This document shows, piece by piece, positions 1 to 10,409 of a stretch of DNA of 64,000 nt (the stretch's first letter is position 1; each line of letters opens with the position of its first letter). The stretch comes from Erythroxylum novogranatense. Taxonomy: Eukaryota > Streptophyta > Magnoliopsida > Malpighiales > Erythroxylaceae. The notes under the pieces are model-generated. The model was not told the origin of the DNA. It did not search any database and saw nothing but the letters and a program-made list of their open reading frames with translations. The stretch is from NCBI GenBank assembly GCA_029891385.1, contig CM057227.1, forward strand, positions 97,593,818 through 97,657,817. The letters are read 5' to 3'. A program made the translations under genes and the position numbers.

Positions 1-415
1 CCACAAGTGATTGGGTATTCTTGCTCGGTGGTAGAACTATTTCTTGGGCTTCAAAGAAAAAAACGATGATTACTCATCTACTATGGAAGTTGAATTTATA
101 GCTCTATGTTCTGCTTGTAAGGAGGCTAAGTGGCTAAAGGATTTGTTGTTGGATATAGATCTTTGACCTCATCCCATGCCTGCGATAACCTTACTTTGTG
201 ACAGTGAGGTTACTATGTCTAGAGCATTGGACAACGTGTACAATGGTAAATCTAGACATATAAGCTTAAGACATGCATTTATTAGAGAAATGGTAAATAG
301 AGATGTTGTCTCAATTGTTTATGTAAGGACATATAACAATTTGGCGGATCCGTTTACTAAACCTCTTGCATGAGATTTAGTTAGTTCGACGACATCTGGA
401 ATGAGATTAAAACCA
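1..415 (+). pseudogene. Ty1/copia RNase H remnant (3' end of pol)
   Basis: Translation gives the end of a plant copia polyprotein: TSDWVFLLGGRTISWASKKK, then after a frameshift STMEVEFIALCSACKEAKWL, then NVYNGKSRHISLRHAFIREM and NLADPFTKPLA. These correspond to the RNase H of copia elements (SKK, the E of EAEF, the D of CDS, and ADPLTK near the end). At least one frameshift and stop codons break it, and the window edge cuts off everything upstream. The MRLKP-like tail after the stop at 371-373 also fits the family. Not functional. Confidence 0.85.
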
Positions 416-1208
416 TTCAATAAAAAATCACTATTGGTAACCAAACCTTCTTTTAGTACTACTCCTAGATTGTAAGGTTTAAAGGATACTAACAAGTTGT
501 TTGGTGATTATGAGCAGTAAGATTGTCTAAACCATTCCAAGTAATTAGTGCTGCAATTTGTTATTCTTAAGTGAGAAGGTTAAGAGAAATCTCATAATGA
601 AATTATTCTTGAGTGCTTGTGTTATGGTTATGTAAACATAGCTAGAACAGTTTTCACCGATATGATCATTAGAAGTGGTGCTGTTTTTGGCAAGAGTTTA
701 AGGTAATATCTTTTATATGATAATGAATTAGGATGAGCACATGGTCGGTAATAGTACTAAAATTGTAATGTGAATTAATTAAATGCTAAGAAGGTTCATA
801 TGTGTGATATGTGTAAACCTTTATGAATGATGGTTTAAGCAATGAGCCAACAATCATTTCCGCTGGATTTTGTGATATGTTTGTACTATAAGATGATTTA
901 AGGCGAAAGATACCTTCCTTTAGGCATGATTTCTTGTTTATGTTGTGTTTTTTTTTTCTTATGTCATAAACTAAATGGGAGATTGTTGGAAATTAGTTTG
1001 TGATATAAGTAGTTAAAGTCAAATTTGGAAATGAAGGGTTGCTTCCTTTCCAAGAGTTGTGACTTGTAATGAATAGACGTGACTATTTTGGAGGGTTGCT
1101 TCCTTTCCAAAAGTTGTGAGTTGTAATAAACAAACGTGACTGTTCTGAAGGGTTGATTCCTTTCCAAGAATTGTGACTTGTAGTGGACAAACGTGACTGT
1201 TATGAAGG
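416..1208 (+). mobile_element. Ty1/copia 3' untranslated region, polypurine tract and start of 3' LTR
   Basis: After the RNase H relic comes about 560 bp without coding signal, then AAATGGGAGAT (973-983), the usual copia polypurine tract. The LTR begins TGTTGG at 984. It runs to 1208, where an Athila-like element has inserted. The LTR resumes at 15571-15948 and, after a second insertion, at about 24829. Confidence 0.85.
1033..1208 (+). repeat. 57-bp tandem repeat in the copia LTR
   Basis: Units start at 1033, 1090, 1147 and 1204, each opening G(A/G)AGGGTTG and sharing the block CTTTCCAA. The fourth unit is interrupted after five bases by the Athila-like element and continues at 15571. The repeat lies in the U3 part of the LTR, upstream of the TATA box near 15636. 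Confidence 0.9.
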
Positions 1209-2011
1209 TGGTAGTGTTGTCGCCTGCAACCAATTCAAAAAGAAACTAACTTATGTTAATACAAATGAATGTAGTAGTAGAAAGTGTGTATCGTTCTCAC
1301 GAGAAATTTTAATGGTAAAGAGTCTACGAGTTCAAAACTAAAATAAAGTAATGAAGGGGGGGGGGAGGTTTCAATTCACGTAAATTTAAGAGTGTAGAAA
1401 TAACAAAAAGAAAAAATTAACAAAAGTAATTGGATCTGAAAATTTAATAGACAAACCTTAGTTTTGGGTTACCGATGATATCACACTAAAATGGATCCTT
1501 GATATAAAATTCAGTTTATCAATAAACATTCATTAAGGGATGTTTTCTCTTAAGTGTAATTGAATAGAAACATGTATTCTAAGCATTCTTATTATTCAAC
1601 AACCTAGATATGATCGAATAATAGCTTTAAGAACTAAGAAATCAATGAACAAGATAACACATGTACGACATGCATTTAATCAAGATGGGTATCTTCTTAG
1701 ACTTTCCCACTCTAACGTAAAGAAGGTAATCCTAATTGTCACTTGTAATTAACAAAACTGAACGTCATATTTCATTAATCTAGCTATTAAACGAATCAAT
1801 TCCTAGTTGTGCACCTAGAAATCAATCAATTTAATTAGAAAAAGTAATTCGGAAGACACTAAATGTTCATCAACAAATAAAACTTTATTGAAACATCTCA
1901 CACATAATAGATAACTTGGTTCCCCTAAACCAAAATAAGAGATTTAGATACTCAAAACAAAAGTAAAAATCAACAAAGAAAGAGCCAAATGAAAGGTCTC
2001 CATCCCTGGTA
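1209..2011 (-). repeat. Athila-like 3' LTR, first part
   Basis: Clear copy of 14243-15040, starting TGGTAGTG, with shared blocks such as GTAGTAG, TTTCTCTTAAGTG and TCTAACGTAAAGAAGG. It contains a run of nine or so G at about 1356. Element E1 interrupts it at 2012; the remainder is at 9876-10409. Confidence 0.85.
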
Positions 2012-2609
2012 TGTAACATCTCGTTACCCTAGTAAAGGCAAAATTAATAGATGAGAGAAAGTGTTGAGGAAGTAGGAAACACGTTCCATGCTCATGCATA
2101 ATATGACATACACATACATATTAAATAATAAATGTTCCTGCACATAAAAATAATTGTACATGTATTCATTGACAACTTCCGGGTATGATTATTTTTTAAT
2201 GTGATTTTATTGAAAATGAGAAGTAGAGGGAGTTGAAAGAGTGATCTGGAAATGTTCATTGAGTGTGCTTTGGTTTGTTAGCTATAACTTGTTCTTTAGT
2301 TATCCAGACATGATGATTCAAAATTGGGATTAAACTAGGAACCTATGGTTACATTTCTTATGAAGACATCGAATTTAAATTCGGTCTTTAAAAATCTCAA
2401 AGTTTGTCATAAAGTTGAGAATTGGGTGTAGTACATTGAATGAATTTAGAAAATTCATGTTTTGAATTCGAGGAAAAATCTGGAATAATCTAGGCTTTAT
2501 TAGAGAAATTTCTCTTCTCAGAAGTTGTAGGAATTTCTTTTATCTTTCCAACGACATATAGTGCAGAAATTTTGGATGTCTGAGCTGAAAGTCAGGGTCC
2601 TTGTTAGCG

Positions 2610-3235
2610 AAGATGTTTCTTTTGTATTTTGCTTCTTCTATGATGACATCATTGATGACGTCATCTTTTCCTGTGTTTTGTATCATCTAAGTTTTGTTAT
2701 CTTCTGCCTTTTAGCTTCTTCTACGATGACGTCATTGATGACGTCATCTTCTTCTGTGTTTTGTATCATCTATGTTCATGAACTCCTTCTGTGTTACTGT
2801 TCATGAACTCCTTCTATGTTACTGTTCATGAACTGTTTCTGTATTACTGTTCGTAAACTCCTTCTGTGTTACTGTCCATGAACTCCTTCTGTGTTTCATT
2901 TCTTCTTAGTTTTGTTCCTTCTGAGTTTTACTTCTTCTGTGTTTTGCTGACGCGTCTTCTTTTGTGTTTTGCTGACGCGTCTTCTTCTGTGTTTTACTGA
3001 CGCGTCTTCTTCTGTGTTTTGCTGAGGCATCTTCTTCTGTGTTTTGCTTACGCGTCTTCTTCTGTGTTTTGTTGACGCGTCTTCTTCTGTATTTTGCTGA
3101 TGTGTTTTCTTCTGTGTTTTGTTGATGCGTCTTCTTTTGTGTTTTACTTCTTTTATGTTTTACTTCTTCTGTGTTTTATTTTTTCCATGTTTTGCTTTTT
3201 CTGATTTTCGCTTCTTCTGTCTTTTTTTCTTCTGG
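2610..3235 (+). repeat. CT-rich minisatellites with palindromic TGACGTCA / GACGCGTC cores
   Basis: Three blocks in order: two units with GATGACGTCATC-type palindromes (2641-2745); about five units of ATGAACTCCTTCTGTGTTAC (2776-2890); and about eight units of CTGACGCGTCTTCTTCTGTG (2945-3135). TGACGTCA is the known core site of plant bZIP factors. Location in U3 upstream of the transcribed part suggests enhancer-like units, which is inference. Confidence 0.75.
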
Positions 3236-4806
3236 TTATAACTTCTTCTCTAGACACTCAAATGAATTGATTATTGAACCATGGGACTCGTAAAACATTA
3301 CCCTACATCTCCACCTAAAAATCATAACCATCTAAAATGAATTGAGAAAGATTGAGTGAGAAACGTGAAACAGGTGCAGTGAGTGTGCTCTCGAATTTTA
3401 TGAACTGGGGTTATTCCACTAAGCAACACTTCAGTATTTTAAGTATATCTAGACTTGTAGGATTCCAAATGAGACAATTGTTATTTTGGAGTGAACTAGA
3501 GATATAGGCCTACAAATTGTCTCAAAAGTATAATCGTGATTCAGTTTATAAGATATTTAAGTTCTAAACAGAAGTTGGGCATAGTACATTGTTTTGGAAT
3601 ATGATAATATTTGAGGCACATCTTCTGAAATACTGAACCAAATTAAGTGATTTTGGTATCAATGGAAAGATCTAGAAATGGATAAGTGGCTAAGAATTGG
3701 ACAGGTGTCCTAGTTAAAGTGGAGTTTTAAATAACCTTGAAGGAGAAGTCATGGTACTTGCCTTCATTTCTCAAAGCTTCTTCTCTAGAGCTCTTCCCAC
3801 CCAGAGCTTTTCATCAAATATTCCCCGAAGTTAAACCTTGCTTTTTTCTGTTGTCATCACTTCCACTCTGATATTTCTTTCTTCTATTCCAAGAAAAGAC
3901 CGAACCCCCTGTCAACCTTCTAGATGAGGTACGTGGGCTGCATGAGAAACTAGGGTTTACGTGATTTGAAAATGTTAGAGCTTTGTGATGGTTGCAGGTT
4001 TTGGAGCTTCAAACAAGTAAGCTTATTATGATTACGTAGTTTTGCATGAAATGAAGCATGCATCGTTAGTTCACTGCTAAATGGTTAAGAACAGTGATGT
4101 TCGTAATTGCTGGAAAATGAGTGAGGAGATTTTGAGTATGCCATATATATGATTTTCTTTGGATTTAATGATCAAATGTTATAAGAAATTGTAGAAATGA
4201 TTTTGGAGTCGGAAGATCAACGAAAAAGTGTATGATGATGTTTAGAGCTGAGAAAGAAAGATTTAAGTGATAGCTAGAAAAAAAAAGTGAAGTGAATGAA
4301 AGTGCAGTAATGCAGAAAATGAGATGAATGTACGTAATGAATGTTTCTGCTTTTGATGATTATGAAAAAAGGATAGATTTTGATTAAGGTGGGAAGTTGG
4401 TAAGGTACCTGGGATTGTCACTGAGCATGCATTTTACATAGTCCATATAGCTATTTATGCATAAATGAGTTTTGTAACATGTGTGAATTGTGTATTGCAT
4501 AAACGGGTTGTGCAGGTCAAGTGTCCGCATTTAGGCGTTCCCAGAATTTGAAAAAAAATGCTAATATGGAGCGTACTGTGAGTAACCTAAACGGTCTCAC
4601 TTAATTACTGGTTTTCTTAGATTACATTTTGAATAATGAATGAATGAGATTTGATTGTGGATTACGGACAGAAGGTTCGATGACTGTGCAATGTGGATTA
4701 GGTTATTGAAGTGCGACTTGAATGTGAATATGGAGATCTAAATGCTTAGAATGTGATTGATTGTAGTACATGCATTCCATGCATAAATGCATGAAATATA
4801 ATGGCA

Positions 4807-5000
4807 GTTGTGACCAGAGTAACCAATGATAAGAGCTTAAAGCTCAACGTATAAGGAGCCTCGAGCTCAAAATGTTTCAGAGCCTCTGCTCAACGTATAA
4901 GGAGTCTCGAGCTCAAAAATGTTTCAAATCCTCTGGCTCAACGTATAAAGAGTCCGGTATACAAAATAGATATAGGACAGTTTAGGCACTCGGTCACAAC
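4807..5000 (+). other. Hairpin array in E1 5' LTR
   Basis: Opens with GTTGTGACC (4807-4815) and closes with GGTCACAAC (4992-5000), perfect complements. Between them are short inverted repeats such as GAGCTTAAAGCTC (4833-4845) and GAGCC..GAGCTC, separated by AACGTATAAG or AAAATGTTTCA. The same layout occurs in E3 and E4. A partial copy is in the truncated 3' LTR (about 9077-9195). Confidence 0.8.
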
Positions 5001-5538
5001 AACGTAACAATTGAGAATGAGTCTCATGAACATTTCATTTGCAGTTGGTTATGTATGGCTGATTGATGGAAATGCATGATTTGTTTCTGTTTAATTGAAA
5101 ATATGATCCTTACGTAGAATGAAAAGTTGTGAAATAATTGTTATGTGAATTGATGTGCTGCATGAATTGAATGAGCCATCGATGATGATCACTCATTGAG
5201 TTTGCAAAACTCACCCAAAATTTGCAATTATTTTTCAGATCAGAAGAATACCTCGTTAGGCCAACTGCAGTATACCTGTAGCATAAGTGAAAGATAGAGG
5301 TCGGAATCAGTTTGCGTCTGCATTCTTTTCTTGTATTTATATCAGATTGTGTTTTCAGTAATGATTGTATCAACTTCCAAATTGGAAATGTTAATAAATG
5401 ATTTTGAAGTGTAATGAAATTATGACTATAAGTCTTCTATTTTTGTAATGGGTCCAAATCACATTGAAATTTTATTGACATTATTGTATGGATTAAAAAT
5501 GTTTATGAATGAAATGAGCCCAATTTAAGTATCGATTT

Positions 5539-5820
5539 CCTCATACAATGTTTGTGGTTCAAACTTTTTTTATACCGATTTATGAATGTGTTAAGTGTTT
5601 TAACACGTCACCCTCGCGGGGCACGGACTCAAATATCACCATTGATGTTGGGTTCGGGTCATGCGGGAGTATGGTGCTTCCTCATACAATGTTTGTGGTT
5701 CAAACTTTTTTTATACCGATTTATGAATGTGTTAAGTGTTTTAACACGTCACCCTCGCGGGGCACGGACTCAAATATCATCATTGATGTTGGGTTCGGGT
5801 CATGCGGGAGTATGGTGCTA
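5539..5820 (+). repeat. 141-bp tandem duplication at the end of E1's 5' LTR
   Basis: Copies 5539-5679 and 5680-5820 are nearly identical (one clear difference, CACCATT versus CATCATT). The 3' LTR has only one copy. The duplicated block includes the family-wide LTR tail (CACCCTCGCGGGGCACGGAC ... GGGTTCGGGTC) and ends just before the final CA. It makes a spurious open frame with an internal protein repeat (5548-5865). Confidence 0.9.
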
Positions 5821-5827
5821 CATTGGT

Positions 5828-5839
5828 TGGTGTTAGAGC
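5828..5839 (+). other. Primer binding site of E1 (tRNA-iMet type, degraded)
   Basis: TGGTGTTAGAGC, five bases after the LTR end, differs at two positions from TGGTATCAGAGC. It fixes the plus orientation. Confidence 0.8.
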
Positions 5840-8800
5840 CCAAAAGTACTATCTTATATGGGTAATTTTCTGAAATGTGTAAAGATACATGTATTTTGGT
5901 CATGTCATAACAGACGATAGCGACTGATCCCTAGTCTGAGTCACACGCACGAGCATGTGTTAGGTGCTTAAGTTGATTGAATTAGTGAGAAAGATGATGA
6001 TATGTCAGAATGTGAGAAAAATGAAAGTTTGTGGATATTTACAAATGAGAAATAGTATATGATTGGATATGATAGACAAAGATTTAACACAATCGTATTG
6101 GTGGATGTATTACTGAATATGAAACCAAGATTGTACTGTGAGGATATATCCTCGATTATGATATAAATGTGAATGTATTGTCATAGATTGTTTGAGGAAA
6201 ATAAGGATATAAGTAGAAATAATGAGATTAAGTGTTCAAGCTAAGTCGAAAGAAAATAAATTTTCCCATGACCTTGAAAGGTTGAACTTAGACATAGAAT
6301 GGTTGTGTGAGTATCTAAATAAGAGTATATGATTCGGTATAAGAATATGTTTGTGAAATTTGAGACTAGAATTTTATAATGATTATGCATCAGCAATTCT
6401 GAAGTGATCAAGGATATACATATGAAAGATAAAATGAGTGATGATAGGAAGATGAGATAGAAATGAGGAAAAGAATAAAAAGGGAATGAAATAGACATAA
6501 TTGGCTTTACAAGAGATGAATGATGTGTAGTAAGGAGAAGGTTAGAAATGCATACAAGATAGTGCTTATCCAAGGTTAAGATAGTTTGTTATCATAAGTA
6601 CTTTTTGATAATGGGGATTATTGTGATAAGTGAGAATATTGGGCACATATGTATTATATGTGTGGGATAATATAGAAAGCAATCTAAGACTTATTGGGTA
6701 TTGCTAGTCATAGTGCCCATAGTTCAAAATTTATGATGAATTAGAACAATACATGAAAGTGTTATTTGTGATCAATAGATGATAGATTGAGGTTATTAAT
6801 GATGATACTATGAGTGATGAATTTCGTCAAAAAGAGAAGAAGGGCACAATTGTGGCACAGTCCACACGATTGAGAGCAGATACAGATGGGAAAGATTGTT
6901 GTCCTGAATCAAATGAGATTACAATATCCCAAATGTAAGTCATTAATTGGTAAATTGTCTTAAAAGACATCTATGGAAAAAATGGAATGATCTTGAGGAT
7001 ATATATATATCAAGGTATTAGAGTAAATGAATTGCTTGATGCCTTACTGAGCCTGATTATAAAGGATGTTCTTCTCACCTAAGTTATGGCATAAATTGAT
7101 CGTATTGAGATATTATGTAAGGTTGAAATTGATCTTCTTGAGGTACTAAGAATGATTGATAAGTAATTGTGAAAAAAGTAGTTGATTGATAAGGATTTCA
7201 TGAGCAGTATCGAGGATAGTATCAAGAAATCTTCTTTGAAAGAAGAATTTCATTGGGATGGTTTCAGTAAACCAAAGGATTCAAATTAAGAATGATTAAT
7301 GAGGGAACGATCAGAAATGAGTAGTTAATAACTCAAAGGTGAATAATGGGTCATATCCCAAGCAGAGACTCAGGCATAAGAAATGGAATATGCAACTGAA
7401 AGTGTATGCATTTTAGTTTGATGTAATGTATTCAACTACATGAGTGGATTTTAAATTCAAGGTGACACTATTACAAATGTGAGGAGGATATAGATCCACA
7501 TTATATTCGATGTAAATATGTTTAGGAGATACAAATTGAATCTGAGGAATGTGTTACCAACACACAAAGTGGAGTTTTCAAATAAATTAAAATGTGTGGA
7601 GGAACAAATGCGAATGAATAGGCATTTGAAGAAGTCAATGTGAATTAAAGGAAATCGAATGAAAAGAGAAAATCATTAGAGAAAAGAAGTCGAGTGGGAA
7701 ACTGAAAATGACACACACACACACACACACACACATATATGTCCCCTTCATTAAGGAATTTGTCATTTAAGGAATTGCAAGAATAAATTTTAGGTACAAG
7801 GAAACTTGGGAGTGTGTCTGTTGGAGTATCAATGCCCCAGCATTTTCATGAAGTTGAAAATCTAAGTGACCTAAGTGAGATCAAATCAGTTAGTGATGAG
7901 GATCATGGATGAGATCTTGAATGTATTCGACCAGTTAAGAAGAATACTTTTGAACATTTCAAGAAAGGTGTGTAAACCGTATGAATGATAAATGTAAGAA
8001 GAATTTTGAGGAACGATAGCCTCAATGTTAATTATGTCATTTGGATTTGAAGATTAAGCAGTATATAATGAAGTTTCACATCAGAGATTAAGATACAATT
8101 TGTTGTAATGGTATAAAGTGGTTTTTGGTATGCATGAGACAATTAAGGTCTTATGAGCTGATTTTGATACATGGTTTAGAAGTGCTATGATAGTAATTGC
8201 TTTGAGGTCTTGGAGACACTAGATGTGCAGAGTCATTTCTGGAATGTACAAATTATGTGACTTTGAGGAAATTATTAAGTTTGAAAGGAATGTACAAATG
8301 AGTGCCATACTTGTGTAATCTGGCACATTGAACAGATAATGAATAGAGTTACTGAAAGATTTTATTAAGCAAATAAGTAACTTTCTAGTAAAGCTAGTGT
8401 TGCAATTTGATACATGGAACGGAAAAACATTCAATAGTTGTGTAACACAAATTCAGGCACTGAGGTTACAAAAGCAAGTGCAAGGAAAAGTATAGAATAT
8501 TGAGATAAATTTGGACAGATCAAAGCACTTTTGGCTACTAAATTTAATATTAGTTTCATATGGAAAAGATTAGCAAAGACCAAATTGAGAATTTGGAAAT
8601 TGTGGATCTTATTAAGGAACCAAAAATGAATCCAAAATTGAGGTTAAACTAGAAAATGCTATTTGGTGACTGAATCAAAGAAATATTTGTACCCGATAAA
8701 GATGGTTGAGCAAAGAAAGTGTTAGAGAAGCCTAAATAGCAAACTAAGCTAGACATCCTAGTAGGAATATGCTAATATTGTATTTTAGCTGCTAAGGATG

Positions 8801-9076
8801 TAGAAACAAGTGGTTGAATGTTTGAACTACCAACAGTTTTAACTATTGGCAATATGCTTAAAGCTTACATTTTGGAGTTCGTAGGAATATGAGATTGATG
8901 CATAGATCCAATTAATTACGGGTATAATAGTTGTTATCATAGTGACATCATTAAAATACTCTATGAGGTGTGGTATGATAGTAAAGGGTTGTTTACCCTT
9001 ACATTGAAATGAAAAGTGTCTAAAAATGCTTAAAGACTAGAATTGATTCGAGATACTAGTGATGGGTGAAGTGAAT
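5840..9076 (+). other. E1 interior, non-coding
   Basis: About 3.2 kb with no reading frame of note on the plus strand. The first ~110 bases match the leader of E3 and E4 (GCCCA.AAGTAC, then GACTGATCCC.AGT). An (AC)n(AT)n microsatellite lies at 7711-7740. I see no gag, protease, RT or integrase motif. Confidence 0.7.
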
Positions 9077-9875
9077 TTTAAAGCTCAACGTATAAGGAGC
9101 CTCGAGCTCAAAAATATTTCAGAGCCTATGGCTCAACGTATAAGGAGTCCGGTATCTAAAATGGATACGGGATAGTTCAAGTACTCAGTCACAACAACGT
9201 AAAAATTGGGAATGAGTCTCATGAACATTTCATATGCATTTGGTTATGTATGGCTGATTGATGGAAATGCATGATTTGCTTCTGTTTAAGTGAAAATGTG
9301 ATCCTTATGTAGAATGCAAAGTTATGAAATAATTGTTATGTGAATTGATGTGTTGTATGAATTGAATGAGCCATCGATGATGGTTACTCATTGAGTTTAC
9401 AAAACTCACCCAAAATTTGTAATTATTTTTCAGATCAAAAGAATACCCCGTTAGGCCAACGGGGGTATACCTGCAGCATAAGTGAATGATAGAGGTTGGG
9501 ATCAGTTTGCGTCTGTATTCTTTTCTTGTATTTATATCAGATTGTGTTTTCAGCAATGATTGTATAACTTCCAAATTGGAAATGTTAGTAAATGATTTTG
9601 AAGTATAATGAAAGTATGACTACAAGTATTTTGTTTTTGTAAGGGGCCCAAATGGCATTGAAATTTTTTTGACTTTATTGTGTGCATTAAAAATGTTTAT
9701 GAATGAAATGGGTCCAATTTGAGTATCGATTTCCGCATACAATGTTTGTGGTTCAAATTTTTTTAATACCGATTTATGAATGTGTTAAGTGTTTTAACAC
9801 GTTATTCTCGCAGGGCACGGACTCGGATATCACCATCGATGTCAGGTTCGGGTCATGCAGGAGTGGGGTGCTACA
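9077..9875 (+). repeat. E1 truncated 3' LTR
   Basis: Matches the 5' LTR from about 4838 to its end. The first ~2.8 kb of the LTR and the preceding polypurine tract are missing, and the interior runs straight into AAAGCTCAACG. Differences are scattered and it lacks the 141-bp duplication. Confidence 0.8.
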
Positions 9876-10409
9876 TGGTTTTTCCTAGAAAATATGAAAT
9901 TTCCTAAAGAAAATATTGCAGACAAATAAAAACCTAACTATGGCTGTCAAAAAGTAAAAAGAAAATCTACAGAAAATGTAAACTATTCATAACCAAAGCT
10001 GTGTGAACAGTAAAAGTCCCCTCCCTTTTATGGTTTTTCGATCTCTCTCTTCTTCTTTTCGTGATCTTTAGAAGATAATCCTTATCCCCACTTCAATTTG
10101 TAGATCTCTATTTATAAGATAGTAATATGATCTTTAAAGATTATGAAAATCTCATATTTGAATTTGAAAACATATTTTGTAGATGGTTTCTGTTCTTGCA
10201 CGTGTCCACGCTTAGTCACTGAATTTCCTACCAATCTGAAATTTTCAGATTTTCTTTGTTTCCTTTGCATCTTTTTGATTCAATTTCATCTCTAAGGAGT
10301 TGAAAATCACCTGAGAACAATTAAGAGACAAATCCATTAATTTTGGATAATAATTTCCACATATTAAAGAGAATTAAATAGAAAATAAGCATAAAATGAT
10401 AACTTAACA
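9876..10409 (-). repeat. Athila-like 3' LTR, second part
   Basis: Continues the LTR broken at 2011, from TTTCCTAGAAAA to AACTTAACA (10409), matching 15045-15570. The adjacent AATTCCCCCACACC (10410-10423) reads GGTGTGGGGGAATT on the minus strand, a good polypurine tract. Confidence 0.85.

Larger units (their letters stand above)
2012..5822 (+). repeat. E1 5' LTR (3.8 kb)
   Basis: Begins TGTAACATC and ends GTGCTACA, immediately followed by a primer site. It contains CT-rich minisatellites in the U3-like part (about 2610-3230), a hairpin array (4807-5000), and a 141-bp duplication at its 3' end. Open frames inside it show no protein homology that I recognise. Confidence 0.8.
2012..9875 (+). mobile_element. 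Long-LTR non-coding element E1 (LARD-like, Tekay/Del-related)
   Basis: Starts TGTAACATCTCG (2012) and ends GGGTGCTACA (9875). Flanks TGGTA (2007-2011) and TGGTT (9876-9880) make a 4/5 target duplication. It sits inside the 3' LTR of the Athila-like element, so it is younger than that element. The 5' LTR is 2012-5822, interior about 5823-9076, and the 3' LTR (9077-9875) lacks its first ~2.8 kb. The polypurine tract was lost in the same deletion. No coding sequence of useful length is visible. It is the most diverged of the three family members here. Confidence 0.8.

Noticed and set aside
964..1233. Minus-strand open frame with repeated peptide
   Set aside because: By-product of the 57-bp repeat in the copia LTR.
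5548..5865. Open frame with an internal protein repeat
   Set aside because: Explained by the 141-bp duplication of the LTR tail.
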